A stretch of DNA of 64,000 nt, taken from NCBI GenBank assembly GCA_018001015.1, contig JAGNIV010000019.1:1-64000 (forward strand), in the 5' to 3' direction. The position numbers and the translations under genes are program-made. Position 1 is the stretch's first letter; every line of letters starts with the position of its first letter. The notes under the pieces were generated by a model. The model was not told the origin of the DNA. It was given only the letters and a program-made list of their open reading frames with translations, and did not search any database. This stretch comes from Phenylobacterium sp. (GTDB lineage Bacteria; Pseudomonadota; Alphaproteobacteria; Caulobacterales; Caulobacteraceae). Positions 38,690 to 47,309 of the stretch are shown one piece after another.

Positions 38690-39325
38690 CTACCGGCGGA
38701 AGGCCATGAGGGCCGCCGCGGTGATCAACAACACCCCCACAACGACCTGGAACCCCCGGCGGAAGCGCGGCTCGGCCATCCGCCGGGCCAGGGCCGCTCC
38801 GCCCAGGCCATAGGCGCTCATGGAGATCACATCGAAGGCGATCGTACCGCAGGCGAAACAGGCCAGCTGCAGGGACAGGGGGCGGTCCGCGTCCAGGAAA
38901 GGCGGCAGGACGGCGGTGAAGAACAGGATCGCCTTGGGGTTGGAGATCTGCACCGTGAAGCCGTCGCGCCAGGCGTGCGCGCCGGGCTGGATGGAGGCGG
39001 GCTTGAGCTCCCCCATCGTCTCGATCCGCGCCGCCAGCAGGCTCTTGAGCCCTAGCCAGGCCACATAGCCGGCGCCCGCGTAGGCGATCAGGTGGAAGAC
39101 CTGGGGAAAGGCCAGGACCGCGGCCCCCAGCCCCAGGGCCGCCACCCCGAACCAGACCAGGGTGGCGCTGTTCATGCCGGCCACGGCGATCAGGGCCGCC
39201 CGCTTGCCGCGCTCGGCCCCGATGGCGATAGCGAAGACATTGGCCGGTCCCGGGGTCACCGCCATCACCGCCATGACCCCCAGGAAGGTGGCGTAGCGGG
39301 CCGGGTCAACGGGAAGGGCGGGCAT
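38690..39325 (-). CDS. LysE/RhtB-family exporter
   Basis: 211 residues from the ATG at 39325 (MPALPVDPARY). The LysE signature VTPGPANVFAIA is in the first membrane segment, and NPKAILFF is in the middle. About six membrane segments span the protein. Members export amino acids such as lysine, threonine or homoserine lactones; the substrate here is unknown. It lies between the regulatory region of cassette 1 and the divergent TauE/SafE gene. Confidence 0.9.
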   Translation of the reverse strand: MPALPVDPARYATFLGVMAVMAVTPGPANVFAIAIGAERGKRAALIAVAGMNSATLVWFGVAALGLGAAVLAFPQVFHLIAYAGAGYVAWLGLKSLLAARIETMGELKPASIQPGAHAWRDGFTVQISNPKAILFFTAVLPPFLDADRPLSLQLACFACGTIAFDVISMSAYGLGGAALARRMAEPRFRRGFQVVVGVLLITAAALMAFRR

Positions 39326-39572
39326 GGGGGCGGTTCGCGCGTCAGGGGGCTGTGAGACCTGAGCTAGCCTGTCCGACCACGCCGCGATAGGCGCCGAAGG
39401 GTTGCTGCGCAACCGCACCCCATAGGATACGCGGGCTTCGCGGCCGCAGGGCCGGCGCGCCCAGGCCGCGCTAGGCTGACCCTTCAGAAAACCTGCGCGA
39501 GACCCGAGTTAATCCCTATTGTTCCGGTGGGGAATTTCCACCACATGGGTTCGGTGCAAAAGGGGCGACCTG

Positions 39573-40343
39573 ATGAGCTCTGAAATCTGGCTGTTCGTGG
39601 CGGTGGGCTTCGCGGCCCAGCTCGTCGATGGGGCGCTGGGCATGGCCTATGGGGTGATCTGCTCCACGGTGCTGCTGGCCCTTGGGGTGAGCCCGGCCAA
39701 CGCCTCGGCCAGCGTTCACGCCGCCAAGGTGTTCACCGGCGCGGCCTCGGCCATCAGCCACATCTATCACCGCAATGTCGGCTGGCGCCTGCTGCTGCTG
39801 CTGGCCCTGGGCGGGGTGCTGGGCGGGATCGGCGGAACCTACCTGCTGACCTCCATCGATGGCGACGTGATCAAGCCCTACGTGGTGGGATGGCTGGGGC
39901 TGATGGGCCTGATCATCCTCTACCGCGCCTGGCGCCAGACCCGGCCCAAGCTGTTCTCCTGGCGGCTGCCCTTCCCGCTCGGCCTCACCGGCGGCTTCTT
40001 CGACGCCGTCGGCGGCGGCGGCTGGGGGCCGGTGGTCACCTCCACCCTGCTGGGCGGCGGCGCCGACCCGCGCCAGGCCATCGGCACCACCAACACCGCG
40101 GAGTTCTTCATGTCGGTGGCCGTCTCGGCGGCCTTCCTCACCGCCCTGGTCACCGGCCACTGGGAGACCACAGGCCTCACCGACCATCTGTGGTCGGTGG
40201 TGGGCCTGATCGCCGGCGGGGTCGTGGCCGCGCCCGTCGCCGGATGGGCCACCAAGGTGCTGCCGCACCGCGCCCTGACCTGGCTGGTGGGCGCCCTGGT
40301 CACCGGCCTCGCCGCCTGGCAGGCCTGGATGCTCTTCGTCTAG
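39573..40343 (+). CDS. TauE/SafE-family anion exporter (TSUP)
   Basis: 256 residues from the ATG at 39573, with AGGGG 9 nt upstream. About eight membrane segments are visible. The N-terminal half has QLVDGALGMAYGV and the second half GGFFDAVGGGGWGPV, the paired motifs of the TSUP family. Members move sulfite, sulfoacetate or other sulfur anions out of the cell. It converges on TonB receptor copy 2 with a shared terminator. Confidence 0.9.
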   Translation: MSSEIWLFVAVGFAAQLVDGALGMAYGVICSTVLLALGVSPANASASVHAAKVFTGAASAISHIYHRNVGWRLLLLLALGGVLGGIGGTYLLTSIDGDVIKPYVVGWLGLMGLIILYRAWRQTRPKLFSWRLPFPLGLTGGFFDAVGGGGWGPVVTSTLLGGGADPRQAIGTTNTAEFFMSVAVSAAFLTALVTGHWETTGLTDHLWSVVGLIAGGVVAAPVAGWATKVLPHRALTWLVGALVTGLAAWQAWMLFV

Positions 40344-40354
40344 CGACCGCACGC

Positions 40355-40389
40355 AAAAAGGCTCCAGGACTGGGGCGTCCTGGAGCCTT
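40355..40389. terminator. terminator between the TauE/SafE gene and TonB receptor copy 2
   Basis: A 13-bp stem (AAGGCTCCAGGAC at 40358-40370, complement at 40377-40389). The A run at 40355-40359 gives TTTTT on the minus strand, so it mainly ends the receptor transcript. Confidence 0.85.
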
Positions 40390-40458
40390 GGGGACGCGGC
40401 GGGGCGGCCGCGTCCAGCCGGGATCTGTCGGCCGCCCAGGAGGGCGGCGGCCCTCAGA

Positions 40459-42471
40459 TCACCAGGTCTTGCTGACGGTGAACTGAACCCGCCGTTCCGC
40501 TTGGAGGCCGCTCGTCTGGTCCTGACGTTCCCGCAGCAGGTTCTGGCCGGCGATGGCCAGGGTGACGCCATTTTGGGCCTTGTAGCCCAGGCGCGCCGAC
40601 AGGCTGGCGAAGGCGTTCACCGGCGTCAGTTTGGTGGTGACCGCGTTGTAGAACTGGAAGTCGCCAACATAGTGAAGGTTGGCGTCAGCCTCCCAGGCGC
40701 CGTGCTCCCAGTCCATGCCGAGATTGCCGCGGCCCTTGGGGGTGGTCTGCTGGAAGGCGATGCTCCGGCTGGCGGTGTTGACCCCCGCGAACGGCGCGTC
40801 CTCGACGTCGGTCAGAGTGTAGTCCGCACGCCAGCCCAATTCGGGCGTGACCCTTCCCGACGCCACGATCTCCACGCCCTTCAGTTTGGAATTCGAGCCG
40901 TTGATCTGCGTAAACCCGCCATTGGTCGTCGCGGTCGGGAAGAAGTCCAAGGTCGCGGTGCTAATGCCGGTCTTGATGTCCTTCCAGTCCTGGCTGAAGA
41001 GGCGCACGCCGAGCTTAGCCTTGATCGGGGCGAAGTCGTGGTCGTAGGCCAGCTCATAATTGGTGACGATGGACGGCTTCAGGTTCGGGTTGCCGACGAT
41101 GTCGAGGGTCATCGGCCCTGCGGCGATCGGAAGTTCGAGACCGCCGAGTTCGATCAGGCTAGGGGCCTGCACGCCGCGGCCGTAGGAGAGCCGGAAGGCG
41201 TCCGCCTCGGTGGGCCGCCAGGCCAAGGTCACATTGGCGCTGGTCTTGGTGATGTCCCTGTCCCAGAGCTTGTTGTTGGCGTTCGGAGCGCGAGGCAGGA
41301 AGGGCCCGGTGCGTTCCAGGGACATCCGGTCGACGCGCAGGGCGGTGGTGGTGGTCAGCTTGTCATTGACCTCCCAGTTCCACATGCCCGACAGCGCCGC
41401 CACGTCGTAGCTGACGTCCGAAGTGTTGACGGGAGCGACGTTCAGGGTGTTGTGGCGATATTCTCCGCCGACTCGGAAGGTGTGAGCGGTGCCGACCTTG
41501 AATAGGTCTTGCAAGCTGGCGACCGTGATCGTGTTCTTCCAGTAGATTCCGCCGGCGATGGAGTATTTGGCGGTGAGCTGGTTCTGATAAACCTGGGCCT
41601 GCAAGGTGCCCAGATTGGTGTCGGAGGTGATGGTGGCCTTCCCGGAACTCGTGATCGTCTTGACGACGGCGTAGGTGGCGCCCGCGGCGCGACTGTCCTC
41701 CTGAATATTGGACCAGGATCCCTCCATCCGCAGCTCGGTCTTCTCGGCCAGCTGGGCGACGACGTCGAGATTGGCCGAGGCCGAGTGAGGATCGTGGACT
41801 TCGTGCCGGGTCGGCAGGGGGGCCGTAAGCGCCCACTCCTCCTGGCGGCTGCCACCCAGCGACAGGCGAGCCGATAGCGCCTGGCCAAGCTTGAAGGTGC
41901 TGACCAGCGAACCGCTGGCGGCGCCGTTTGTCCCGCCGCGCACGGTCAACACGTCGGTGTCATCGAACTTCGGGTTGTAGGTGATGATGTTGACCACGCC
42001 AGAGACGGCGTTGAAGCCGAACAGGGCGCTGTTGGGGCCTTTCACGACTTCGATCTGGCGGATCTCGTCGAGTTGGACGGGAATCGTCGCCCAGATGGTG
42101 ACGCCGTAGTGGTCCAGATAGACCTGGCGTCCGTTGACCAGCACCAACAGGCGCGGTGAACTGGCCTGATTGTAGCCGCGGACGTTGACGTCCGACTGGC
42201 CGGCCGCGTGGTTCAGCACGTCGATGCCGGCGACCCGCTGCAGGATGCCCGGCAGGCTGGTCTCGCCGGAGCGGCGGATCTCGTCGGCGGAGATGATCTG
42301 CATGTCGGCCGGCGCCTCGGTGGAGCGCTGCGGCGATCCGGTGGCCGAGGTGGTGACGGCCTCGCCGAACAGCTCCTGCAGCGAGCCGTAGTCCATGGAC
42401 TGGGCGTGGGCGGAGGAGGCGGCGAGGGCCAAGCCGGCGGCGGCGCCGGCGAGAAGGAATTGCTTTTTCAT
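40459..42471 (-). CDS. TonB-dependent outer-membrane receptor, copy 2
   Basis: 670 residues, the same length as copy 1. The signal peptide is MKKQFLLAGAAAGLALAASS with cleavage after HAQ. The N-terminal part is almost identical to copy 1 through the plug (IRQIEVVKGPNSALFGFNAVSG), while the barrel loops differ more, suggesting a different ligand. It ends FTVSKTW. It follows the copy 2 exported protein by 26 nt and has no chemoreceptor gene after it; a terminator lies 70 nt downstream. Confidence 0.93.
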   Translation of the reverse strand: MKKQFLLAGAAAGLALAASSAHAQSMDYGSLQELFGEAVTTSATGSPQRSTEAPADMQIISADEIRRSGETSLPGILQRVAGIDVLNHAAGQSDVNVRGYNQASSPRLLVLVNGRQVYLDHYGVTIWATIPVQLDEIRQIEVVKGPNSALFGFNAVSGVVNIITYNPKFDDTDVLTVRGGTNGAASGSLVSTFKLGQALSARLSLGGSRQEEWALTAPLPTRHEVHDPHSASANLDVVAQLAEKTELRMEGSWSNIQEDSRAAGATYAVVKTITSSGKATITSDTNLGTLQAQVYQNQLTAKYSIAGGIYWKNTITVASLQDLFKVGTAHTFRVGGEYRHNTLNVAPVNTSDVSYDVAALSGMWNWEVNDKLTTTTALRVDRMSLERTGPFLPRAPNANNKLWDRDITKTSANVTLAWRPTEADAFRLSYGRGVQAPSLIELGGLELPIAAGPMTLDIVGNPNLKPSIVTNYELAYDHDFAPIKAKLGVRLFSQDWKDIKTGISTATLDFFPTATTNGGFTQINGSNSKLKGVEIVASGRVTPELGWRADYTLTDVEDAPFAGVNTASRSIAFQQTTPKGRGNLGMDWEHGAWEADANLHYVGDFQFYNAVTTKLTPVNAFASLSARLGYKAQNGVTLAIAGQNLLRERQDQTSGLQAERRVQFTVSKTW

Positions 42472-42497
42472 GGGTGGTTGCTCCAAGCCGGTTCGGC

Positions 42498-43028
42498 TCA
42501 GACCTCCTTGATCATCATGCGGAAGGCAGCCTTGAACGTGGCGCCCACGGCGGCGGCGGCCGCGCGGTTGACGGTGATATCGACCTTAGGGTCGGTGGAG
42601 ACGCCCATGACGCAGGCGCCGGAGCTCACGCAGGCGGGGTCGGAGCCGATGGTCACCAGCTTCTTGGCCTTGCCCGCCGCGCCCACCGGGCCGTAGCTGA
42701 CGCCGGTGGTGACATAGAGGGCGGCGACGCCGCTGGCCCCGCCGACGGCGGAGGCCTCGATGGCCTTGCCCGTGAGGGTGACCGCGCCGGCCGCGTAGCC
42801 CGCGCCGAGAGCCGCCATGATGGCGTTCTTCTCAGCGACCGAGCCCGGCTTGGCCGGATCGAACACGACCCCAAGCACCGCCCGGCCCGTCGGTCCGTTC
42901 TCCAGGAAGGTCAGGGCTCGCCCGGCCACGGCCAGGTCCTTGGCTGGATCGGCATGGCCGACCATCGGCGCGGCCAGGGCCAGGATCATGGACCCCGCCG
43001 GCAGCAGTTTCTTGAATCGGATGGACAT
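42498..43028 (-). CDS. small exported protein, YfiR-like by weak resemblance, copy 2
   Basis: 176 residues from the ATG at 43028, chosen for the clean signal peptide (MSIRFKKLLPAG...), although the frame is open for another 135 nt. The mature region is nearly identical to copy 1, including DPAKDLAVAGRALTFLENG, the two cysteines in DPACVSSGACVMG, and FKAAFRMMIKEV. It is presumably periplasmic and works with the adjacent receptor. Confidence 0.8.
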   Translation of the reverse strand: MSIRFKKLLPAGSMILALAAPMVGHADPAKDLAVAGRALTFLENGPTGRAVLGVVFDPAKPGSVAEKNAIMAALGAGYAAGAVTLTGKAIEASAVGGASGVAALYVTTGVSYGPVGAAGKAKKLVTIGSDPACVSSGACVMGVSTDPKVDITVNRAAAAAVGATFKAAFRMMIKEV

Positions 43029-43306
43029 AGCGCTCCCCTCGCCCTGTGGGCTGAATGGCGAAAGGGGATAACAAAACCGCACCGTCTGGATAGTGGTTGC
43101 GACAAAATGCCCTTGTTTGTCCAAGATGTTAATGGATGTCCAAACCTCGTATGCTTGATGCAATGCCAGGATAGTAGAGTATACAGTTCAGCACTACTTC
43201 CATATGGCGCGAGTTTGGGCCGCTCGTCGCCTTAGTGGGTGAATTTTCTCCTTGGTCTTTTGCCCGAATTGACTACCTGAGCGCGGCCCCTTGCTGGGCG
43301 CGGCAC

Positions 43307-43326
43307 TGGCCATACCGCGGTAGGGC
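43307..43326. promoter_or_regulatory. palindromic motif upstream of cassette 2
   Basis: TGGCCATACCGCGGTAGGGC, 19/20 identical to 38493-38512. It is 279 nt upstream of the exported protein gene. The gene-free stretch 43029-43575 otherwise shows an AT-richer leader and a GC-rich inverted repeat near 43537-43562, with no convincing gene. Confidence 0.6.
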
Positions 43327-43575
43327 TGAGGCTTAAAACTGTCGCGCTTGTACAATTCTAAAGTAGAGGTTGAGGCGTCGCGTCCGAGCCGGCCGCACAG
43401 GTGCGACCGCTAAGATGCTGAAACTTGAGAAGATTATCCCCGATCCGGGGATATTTGCACGACCTCGCCCGAGGCGCCCTCGCTGCGCGGCGCTGGCCTA
43501 GCGGGGCGATTCGGAAGCTTGGCGGGCGCGCGATTCGCCGGACGGCCCTGTGGCTGTCCGGCGCAACGCCCTCGG

Positions 43576-43983
43576 CTAGACCGCGCCGGTCTGGACCATG
43601 GCCCAGATAACCCGCCCCAGCGCCCCGAGCAGCAGGATGGCCGCGGCCAGCATCTGGATCACAAAGCCCGCCTCGCGCTTGCCGGGATCGGCCACATAGC
43701 CCAGCGCATAGAGGATGCGTCCGAGGATCCACACCACGCCCAGGGCGGCGGCGACTCGGTCATCCCAGTAGATGGCGAACAACCACAGGCCGGCCAGGAA
43801 GATCGGCAGCCATTCCAGGGTGTTGTAGTGGACCCTGATATTGCGCTCCAGGTGAGGGTCGCCGTGCATGGCCGGCGCGGCGATGCCGGAAATTTTACGG
43901 GCGCCGCCCACCCTCAAACCCATCCAGACGTAGACGAGCAGGGCCATAACGGTGACGATGGCGACTTCGTAGTGCGGTTGCAT
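43576..43983 (-). CDS. MAPEG-family membrane protein
   Basis: 135 residues from the ATG at 43983 (MQPHYEVAIV), preceded by GGGGGAA; an upstream ATG at 43998 lacks room for a ribosome binding site. Four membrane segments and the NTLEWLPIFLAGLWLF motif mark the MAPEG family (glutathione transferase/FLAP-like). The substrate is unknown. Confidence 0.85.
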   Translation of the reverse strand: MQPHYEVAIVTVMALLVYVWMGLRVGGARKISGIAAPAMHGDPHLERNIRVHYNTLEWLPIFLAGLWLFAIYWDDRVAAALGVVWILGRILYALGYVADPGKREAGFVIQMLAAAILLLGALGRVIWAMVQTGAV

Positions 43984-44117
43984 GATTTCCCCCGACATTC
44001 CTCCGGCGCCGTTCGCGGCCGGTTCCTGGTGAAGGTGACACGCGTCGAGGCCCGCGGGAACCACCCGCCCCTCTCGCGGCGTTTTAGTCCGTCGACGGAG
44101 ACGTCTGGAGGTTCCCG

Positions 44118-44324
44118 ATGCAGCTGGAGTCCGCCGCTATCAGCGACATTCGCTACGACGAAGGCCGCGCCAAACTGTTCGTGCGATTCCTGGACGGCGA
44201 CGAGTACGTCTATGTGGGCGTGCCGGGGGAGGTGCATCGCAGCTTCGTCGACGCCGACTCCAAGGGCCGGTTCTTCGCCTGCGAAATCCGCGACCAATAC
44301 CCCTACAACAAGATCCGGGCCTGA
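44118..44324 (+). CDS. KTSC domain protein
   Basis: A 68-residue protein made of a single KTSC domain (SAAISDIRYDEGRAKLFVRF, with YVYVGVPGEVHRSFVDADSKG and a C-terminal NKIR). The domain is linked to RNA or nucleic acid metabolism by association, but its role is unknown. GGAGG lies just upstream of the ATG. Confidence 0.88.
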   Translation: MQLESAAISDIRYDEGRAKLFVRFLDGDEYVYVGVPGEVHRSFVDADSKGRFFACEIRDQYPYNKIRA

Positions 44325-44326
44325 AC

Positions 44327-44360
44327 GGAAAACGCCCGCGGCCTTGCGGCGGCGGGCGTT
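44327..44360. terminator. terminator between the KTSC and DUF6481 genes
   Basis: Stem AACGCCCGC (44331-44339) / GCGGGCGTT (44352-44360), with a T stretch on the minus strand. It serves the two convergent genes. Confidence 0.8.
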
Positions 44361-44388
44361 CGGATCGTCTCGGCGGTGAGGCCTTCGC

Positions 44389-44718
44389 CTACTTCCGCTT
44401 CTGCTTGCGGGCGGCGTAGCGCAGGTCGCGGGCTTCTTTCTGCTTGGCGCGCAGGTCCAGGTCGCGGGCTTCCTGGGTGATGGCCTCGTCTTCGAGGCGC
44501 AGGCGCTCGGCCTCGGCGGCGGCGGCGCGCTTGATCTCGCGTTCGGCGTTGCGCTCGGCGCGGACGCGTTCCAGCTCGGCGGCCTCGGCCGCCTTGCGGG
44601 CTTCCATATTGGGATCGGTGACCGTGGGCTTGGGCTTGAAGCGCTCGAGGAGAGCCTTCTTCGCGGCGGCCGAGGTGGCCTGCCGGTCGGCGTGCTTCAT
44701 GCCTTTGGGTTCGAACAT
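44389..44718 (-). CDS. DUF6481 family protein
   Basis: A 109-residue highly charged helical protein, mostly Ala, Glu, Arg and Lys (RAERNAEREIKRAAAAEAE), with a basic end KQKRK. It fits the small DUF6481 family of alphaproteobacteria; function unknown. ATG at 44718 (MFEPKG) is used; an inner ATG at 44700 (MKHADRQ) is also possible. Confidence 0.75.
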   Translation of the reverse strand: MFEPKGMKHADRQATSAAAKKALLERFKPKPTVTDPNMEARKAAEAAELERVRAERNAEREIKRAAAAEAERLRLEDEAITQEARDLDLRAKQKEARDLRYAARKQKRK

Positions 44719-44814
44719 GCGGTCTTAAAGTTCCTAGTCAGGGCCCGGTTCCGGTTCGCCGTCTTTTCCCCCGGATGGGGAAGTACGCCGGGCCTGCGGG
44801 ATCGATCGAATTTC

Positions 44815-44889
44815 TGGAGCGGGCGAAGAGATTCGAACTCTCGACCCCAACCTTGGCAAGGTTGTGCTCTACCACTGAGCTACGCCCGC
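44815..44889 (-). tRNA. tRNA-Gly(GCC)
   Basis: A 75-nt cloverleaf on the minus strand. The acceptor arms are GCGGGCG (44889-44883) and CGCCCGC; the D-arm GCTCAGTGGTAGAGC, anticodon loop TTGCCAA with anticodon GCC, and T-arm with GTTCGAATC follow. The discriminator is T and CCA is encoded (44817-44815). Confidence 0.97.
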
Positions 44890-44940
44890 ACTCCGTGAAA
44901 CCGATCCCCGTGAGGATTGGCCCCGAAATTCGAGAGCGGG

Positions 44941-44969
44941 CTTATGGCAGAGGGTCCGGGGCTTGGCAA
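44941..44969 (-). promoter_or_regulatory. candidate promoter of tRNA-Gly
   Basis: On the minus strand TTGCCA (44969-44964) and CATAAG (44946-44941) are separated by 17 nt, about 50 nt before the tRNA 5' end. Confidence 0.45.
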
Positions 44970-44996
44970 GCGGGGCTGGTGAGTTTCCCGTCTTTC

Positions 44997-45743
44997 TCAG
45001 CCCATGAAGCGCGGAGCCTTGAGCCGGCGCTTGTTGACGTGGTCCTTCGGGGCCTCGTTCTCGATCTCCGGTGGAAACTCGCCCTTGAAGTAGTAGCGCT
45101 GCCAGGCCTCCTTGGTGGCCTCCGGGTCCAGGCGGAAAATCCTGGCGTTGAACTCCGCCCGGTGTTTCTCCCAGACGTCGTACTGGTCGCGCAGTTCCGG
45201 GTTCCGGCTCATCGACTTGATCACCGGCTGCACCTGGGCGAGTTGCTTGTCCTGGGTCAGGGTGATGAAGCAGAAGGGCTCGCCCTTCTCGAAGCGCACC
45301 TTGCCCGGGCGGGTGAAGATCCAGTTCATCGTGAAGGGGAAGGGCAGCCAGTCGGTCTCCACCAGGCCGGCCAGGGGCTGGATGCCGTCCTTGACGTGGT
45401 TGGGTGGTCCCTGGGCGATCATCGACCAGCCGGGCGGGGTGCGGAACAGGTAGCCGGGGTGGAAGGTGACCACGCCGTGGCTGAAATGGCTCTTGGCGAA
45501 GTTGTGGAAGTCGGGGTGCGGATAGTCGGTCTTCAGCTTGATGTCGTCCTGGTGCGCCCCGCCGGTCCACTCGGCGGTGAAGGCCATGGGACAGAGGATC
45601 TCCCAGCCGGTGGTGTTGGCCATGGACAGCGGCAGGCACCGATAGGGGTGGCGCTCGGCGAAATGGTCCATCCAGGCGCGCTGGGGCCGGCCCGGCACGA
45701 TCTCGGGCGGGCGCTCGGCGGTGGGATAGCACTCAAGTTCCAT
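44997..45743 (-). CDS. DUF6065 family protein
   Basis: A 248-residue soluble protein without signal peptide or membrane segment. Conserved-looking segments are ECYPTAERPPEIVPGRPQR at the start, YRCLPLSMANTTGWEI, and FHPGYLFRTPPGWSM in the middle. It fits the DUF6065 family; activity unknown. It lies upstream of the tRNA gene in the same orientation and diverges from the ProXp-ala gene. Confidence 0.8.
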   Translation of the reverse strand: MELECYPTAERPPEIVPGRPQRAWMDHFAERHPYRCLPLSMANTTGWEILCPMAFTAEWTGGAHQDDIKLKTDYPHPDFHNFAKSHFSHGVVTFHPGYLFRTPPGWSMIAQGPPNHVKDGIQPLAGLVETDWLPFPFTMNWIFTRPGKVRFEKGEPFCFITLTQDKQLAQVQPVIKSMSRNPELRDQYDVWEKHRAEFNARIFRLDPEATKEAWQRYYFKGEFPPEIENEAPKDHVNKRRLKAPRFMG

Positions 45744-45820
45744 GGCGGGGCCTCAACTGTGACGAACCTCTGGTCTAGCCAGCCTGTCGCGCCCGCGTCC
45801 AGTTCGCTAATCATCGCGGC

Positions 45821-46342
45821 ATGAAGACGCGCCCCGACCTGATCGCCTTTTTCGACGCCCACGGGATCGACCACGCCACCGCCGACCACGAGGCGGTGTT
45901 CCGGGTGGGGGAAGGCGAGGAGATCAAACACGGCATCCCGGGCGCCCACACCAAGAACCTGTTCCTGAAGGACGCCAAGGGCCGCCTGTGGCTGATTTCG
46001 GCCCAGGACACGACGGTGATCGACCTCAAGCGCCTGCATTCAGTGATAGGTTCGGCCCGGCTCTCCTTCGGCAGCGCCGAATTGATGGCCGACGCGCTTG
46101 GGGTCACGCCGGGCTCGGTTACCGCCTTCGCCATGATCAACGACTCCGATCGGCGCGTGACCTTCATCCTCGACCGGGCGCTGGCCGAGGCAAGACAGGT
46201 AAACTTTCACCCCCTGACCAACACCGCCACCACGACGGTGAGCCAGGCGGGCCTGCGGAAATTCTTTGCGGCGCTTGGGGTGGCGCCCCTCGTGGTGGAT
46301 TTCACCACCCTGTCGGTGGTGGAGAACGGTTTCGTCCGTTGA
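45821..46342 (+). CDS. prolyl-tRNA synthetase-associated editing protein (ProXp-ala / YbaK-like)
   Basis: A 173-residue free-standing editing domain that hydrolyses mischarged Ala-tRNA(Pro). The [18 protein letters not shown] segment contains the conserved lysine of the family, and [12 protein letters not shown] is in the C-terminal half. It is not fused to a synthetase. Confidence 0.9.
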   Translation: MKTRPDLIAFFDAHGIDHATADHEAVFRVGEGEEIKHGIPGAHTKNLFLKDAKGRLWLISAQDTTVIDLKRLHSVIGSARLSFGSAELMADALGVTPGSVTAFAMINDSDRRVTFILDRALAEARQVNFHPLTNTATTTVSQAGLRKFFAALGVAPLVVDFTTLSVVENGFVR

Positions 46343-46394
46343 AGACCGCGCCGCTTGAGACCATTTTAGCCGCCAGGACGTTCCAACCGCTTAG

Positions 46395-47309
46395 ATGGGA
46401 AAGACCACAGCCATGACCCTGATCGGCGAAACAGCGCCTTCCGCCATCGGCGACCTCATCAAGGACGGCAGCGACGCCGGATTCATGGCCGACGTGATCG
46501 AGGCCTCCAGCACCGTCCCGGTGATCGTCGATTTCTGGGCGCCCTGGTGCGGCCCCTGCAAGCAGCTCGGCCCCTCCATCGAGAAGGCCGTCCTGGCCGC
46601 CAAGGGCAAGGTCAAGCTGGTGAAGATCGACATCGACCAGCACCCGCAGTTCGCGGGCCAGCTGCGCGTCCAGTCGATTCCGGCGGTCTTCGCCTTTTCC
46701 GGAGGCCGGCCCATCGACGGCTTCATGGGCGCCCTGCCCGACAGCCAGGTTAAGCAGTTTGTCGACCGGATCGCCGGCCAGGCGCCCGCCAACGAGACCG
46801 ACGAGCTTCTGGCCATGGCCAAGGAGTCCCTCGGCCTCGGCGACCTGGGCGGCGCGGCCCAGGCCTATGCTCAGGTGCTGCAGGCCGATCCTGAGAACCT
46901 GAAGGCCATCGGCGGCCTGGCCCGCGTCTACCTGCAGGGCGGCGACGCGGAGAAAGCCCGCGAGATCGCCGACATGGCCCCGGAGGGCGGCAAGGACGCC
47001 GACCTTGAGAGCGTCCGCGCGGCCCTGGCCTTGGCCGCCGCCGCGCCGGAGGAGACCTCGGACCTGGAAAAGCGCCTGGCCGCGGACCCGGGCGATCACC
47101 AGGCCCGCTTTGAACTGGCCGCCGCCCTCGCGGGCCGCGGCGCCTGGGAGGCGGCGTCCGATCACCTGCTGAAGATCATCGAGGCCGACCGCGCCTGGAA
47201 CGACGAGGCCGCCCGCAAGCAGCTGATCACCATCTTCGAGGCCGCCGGCCCCGGCTCCGATGTGGCCCGCGGCGGCCGCCGGCGGCTGTCGGCGATCCTG
47301 TTCTCATGA
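46395..47309 (+). CDS. cnoX: chaperedoxin CnoX (thioredoxin-TPR protein)
   Basis: About 304 residues. The N-terminal thioredoxin domain has an intact WCGPC active site (about residue 54) and IPAVFAF. The rest is a TPR-like C-terminal region (GDLGGAAQAYAQVLQADPEN). In Caulobacter, CnoX is both a holdase and an active thioredoxin, unlike E. coli's. An inner ATG at 46413 (MTLIGE) is an alternative start. It overlaps the next gene by 4 nt. Confidence 0.9.
   Translation: MGKTTAMTLIGETAPSAIGDLIKDGSDAGFMADVIEASSTVPVIVDFWAPWCGPCKQLGPSIEKAVLAAKGKVKLVKIDIDQHPQFAGQLRVQSIPAVFAFSGGRPIDGFMGALPDSQVKQFVDRIAGQAPANETDELLAMAKESLGLGDLGGAAQAYAQVLQADPENLKAIGGLARVYLQGGDAEKAREIADMAPEGGKDADLESVRAALALAAAAPEETSDLEKRLAADPGDHQARFELAAALAGRGAWEAASDHLLKIIEADRAWNDEAARKQLITIFEAAGPGSDVARGGRRRLSAILFS

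Noticed and set aside
43029..43163. 45-codon N-terminal extension of exported protein copy 2
   Set aside because: The extension would bury the signal peptide and is absent from copy 1, so the ATG at 43028 is preferred.
44692..45824. Open frames running through the tRNA-Gly region
   Set aside because: They cross a clear tRNA gene and are antisense to the DUF6065 gene.
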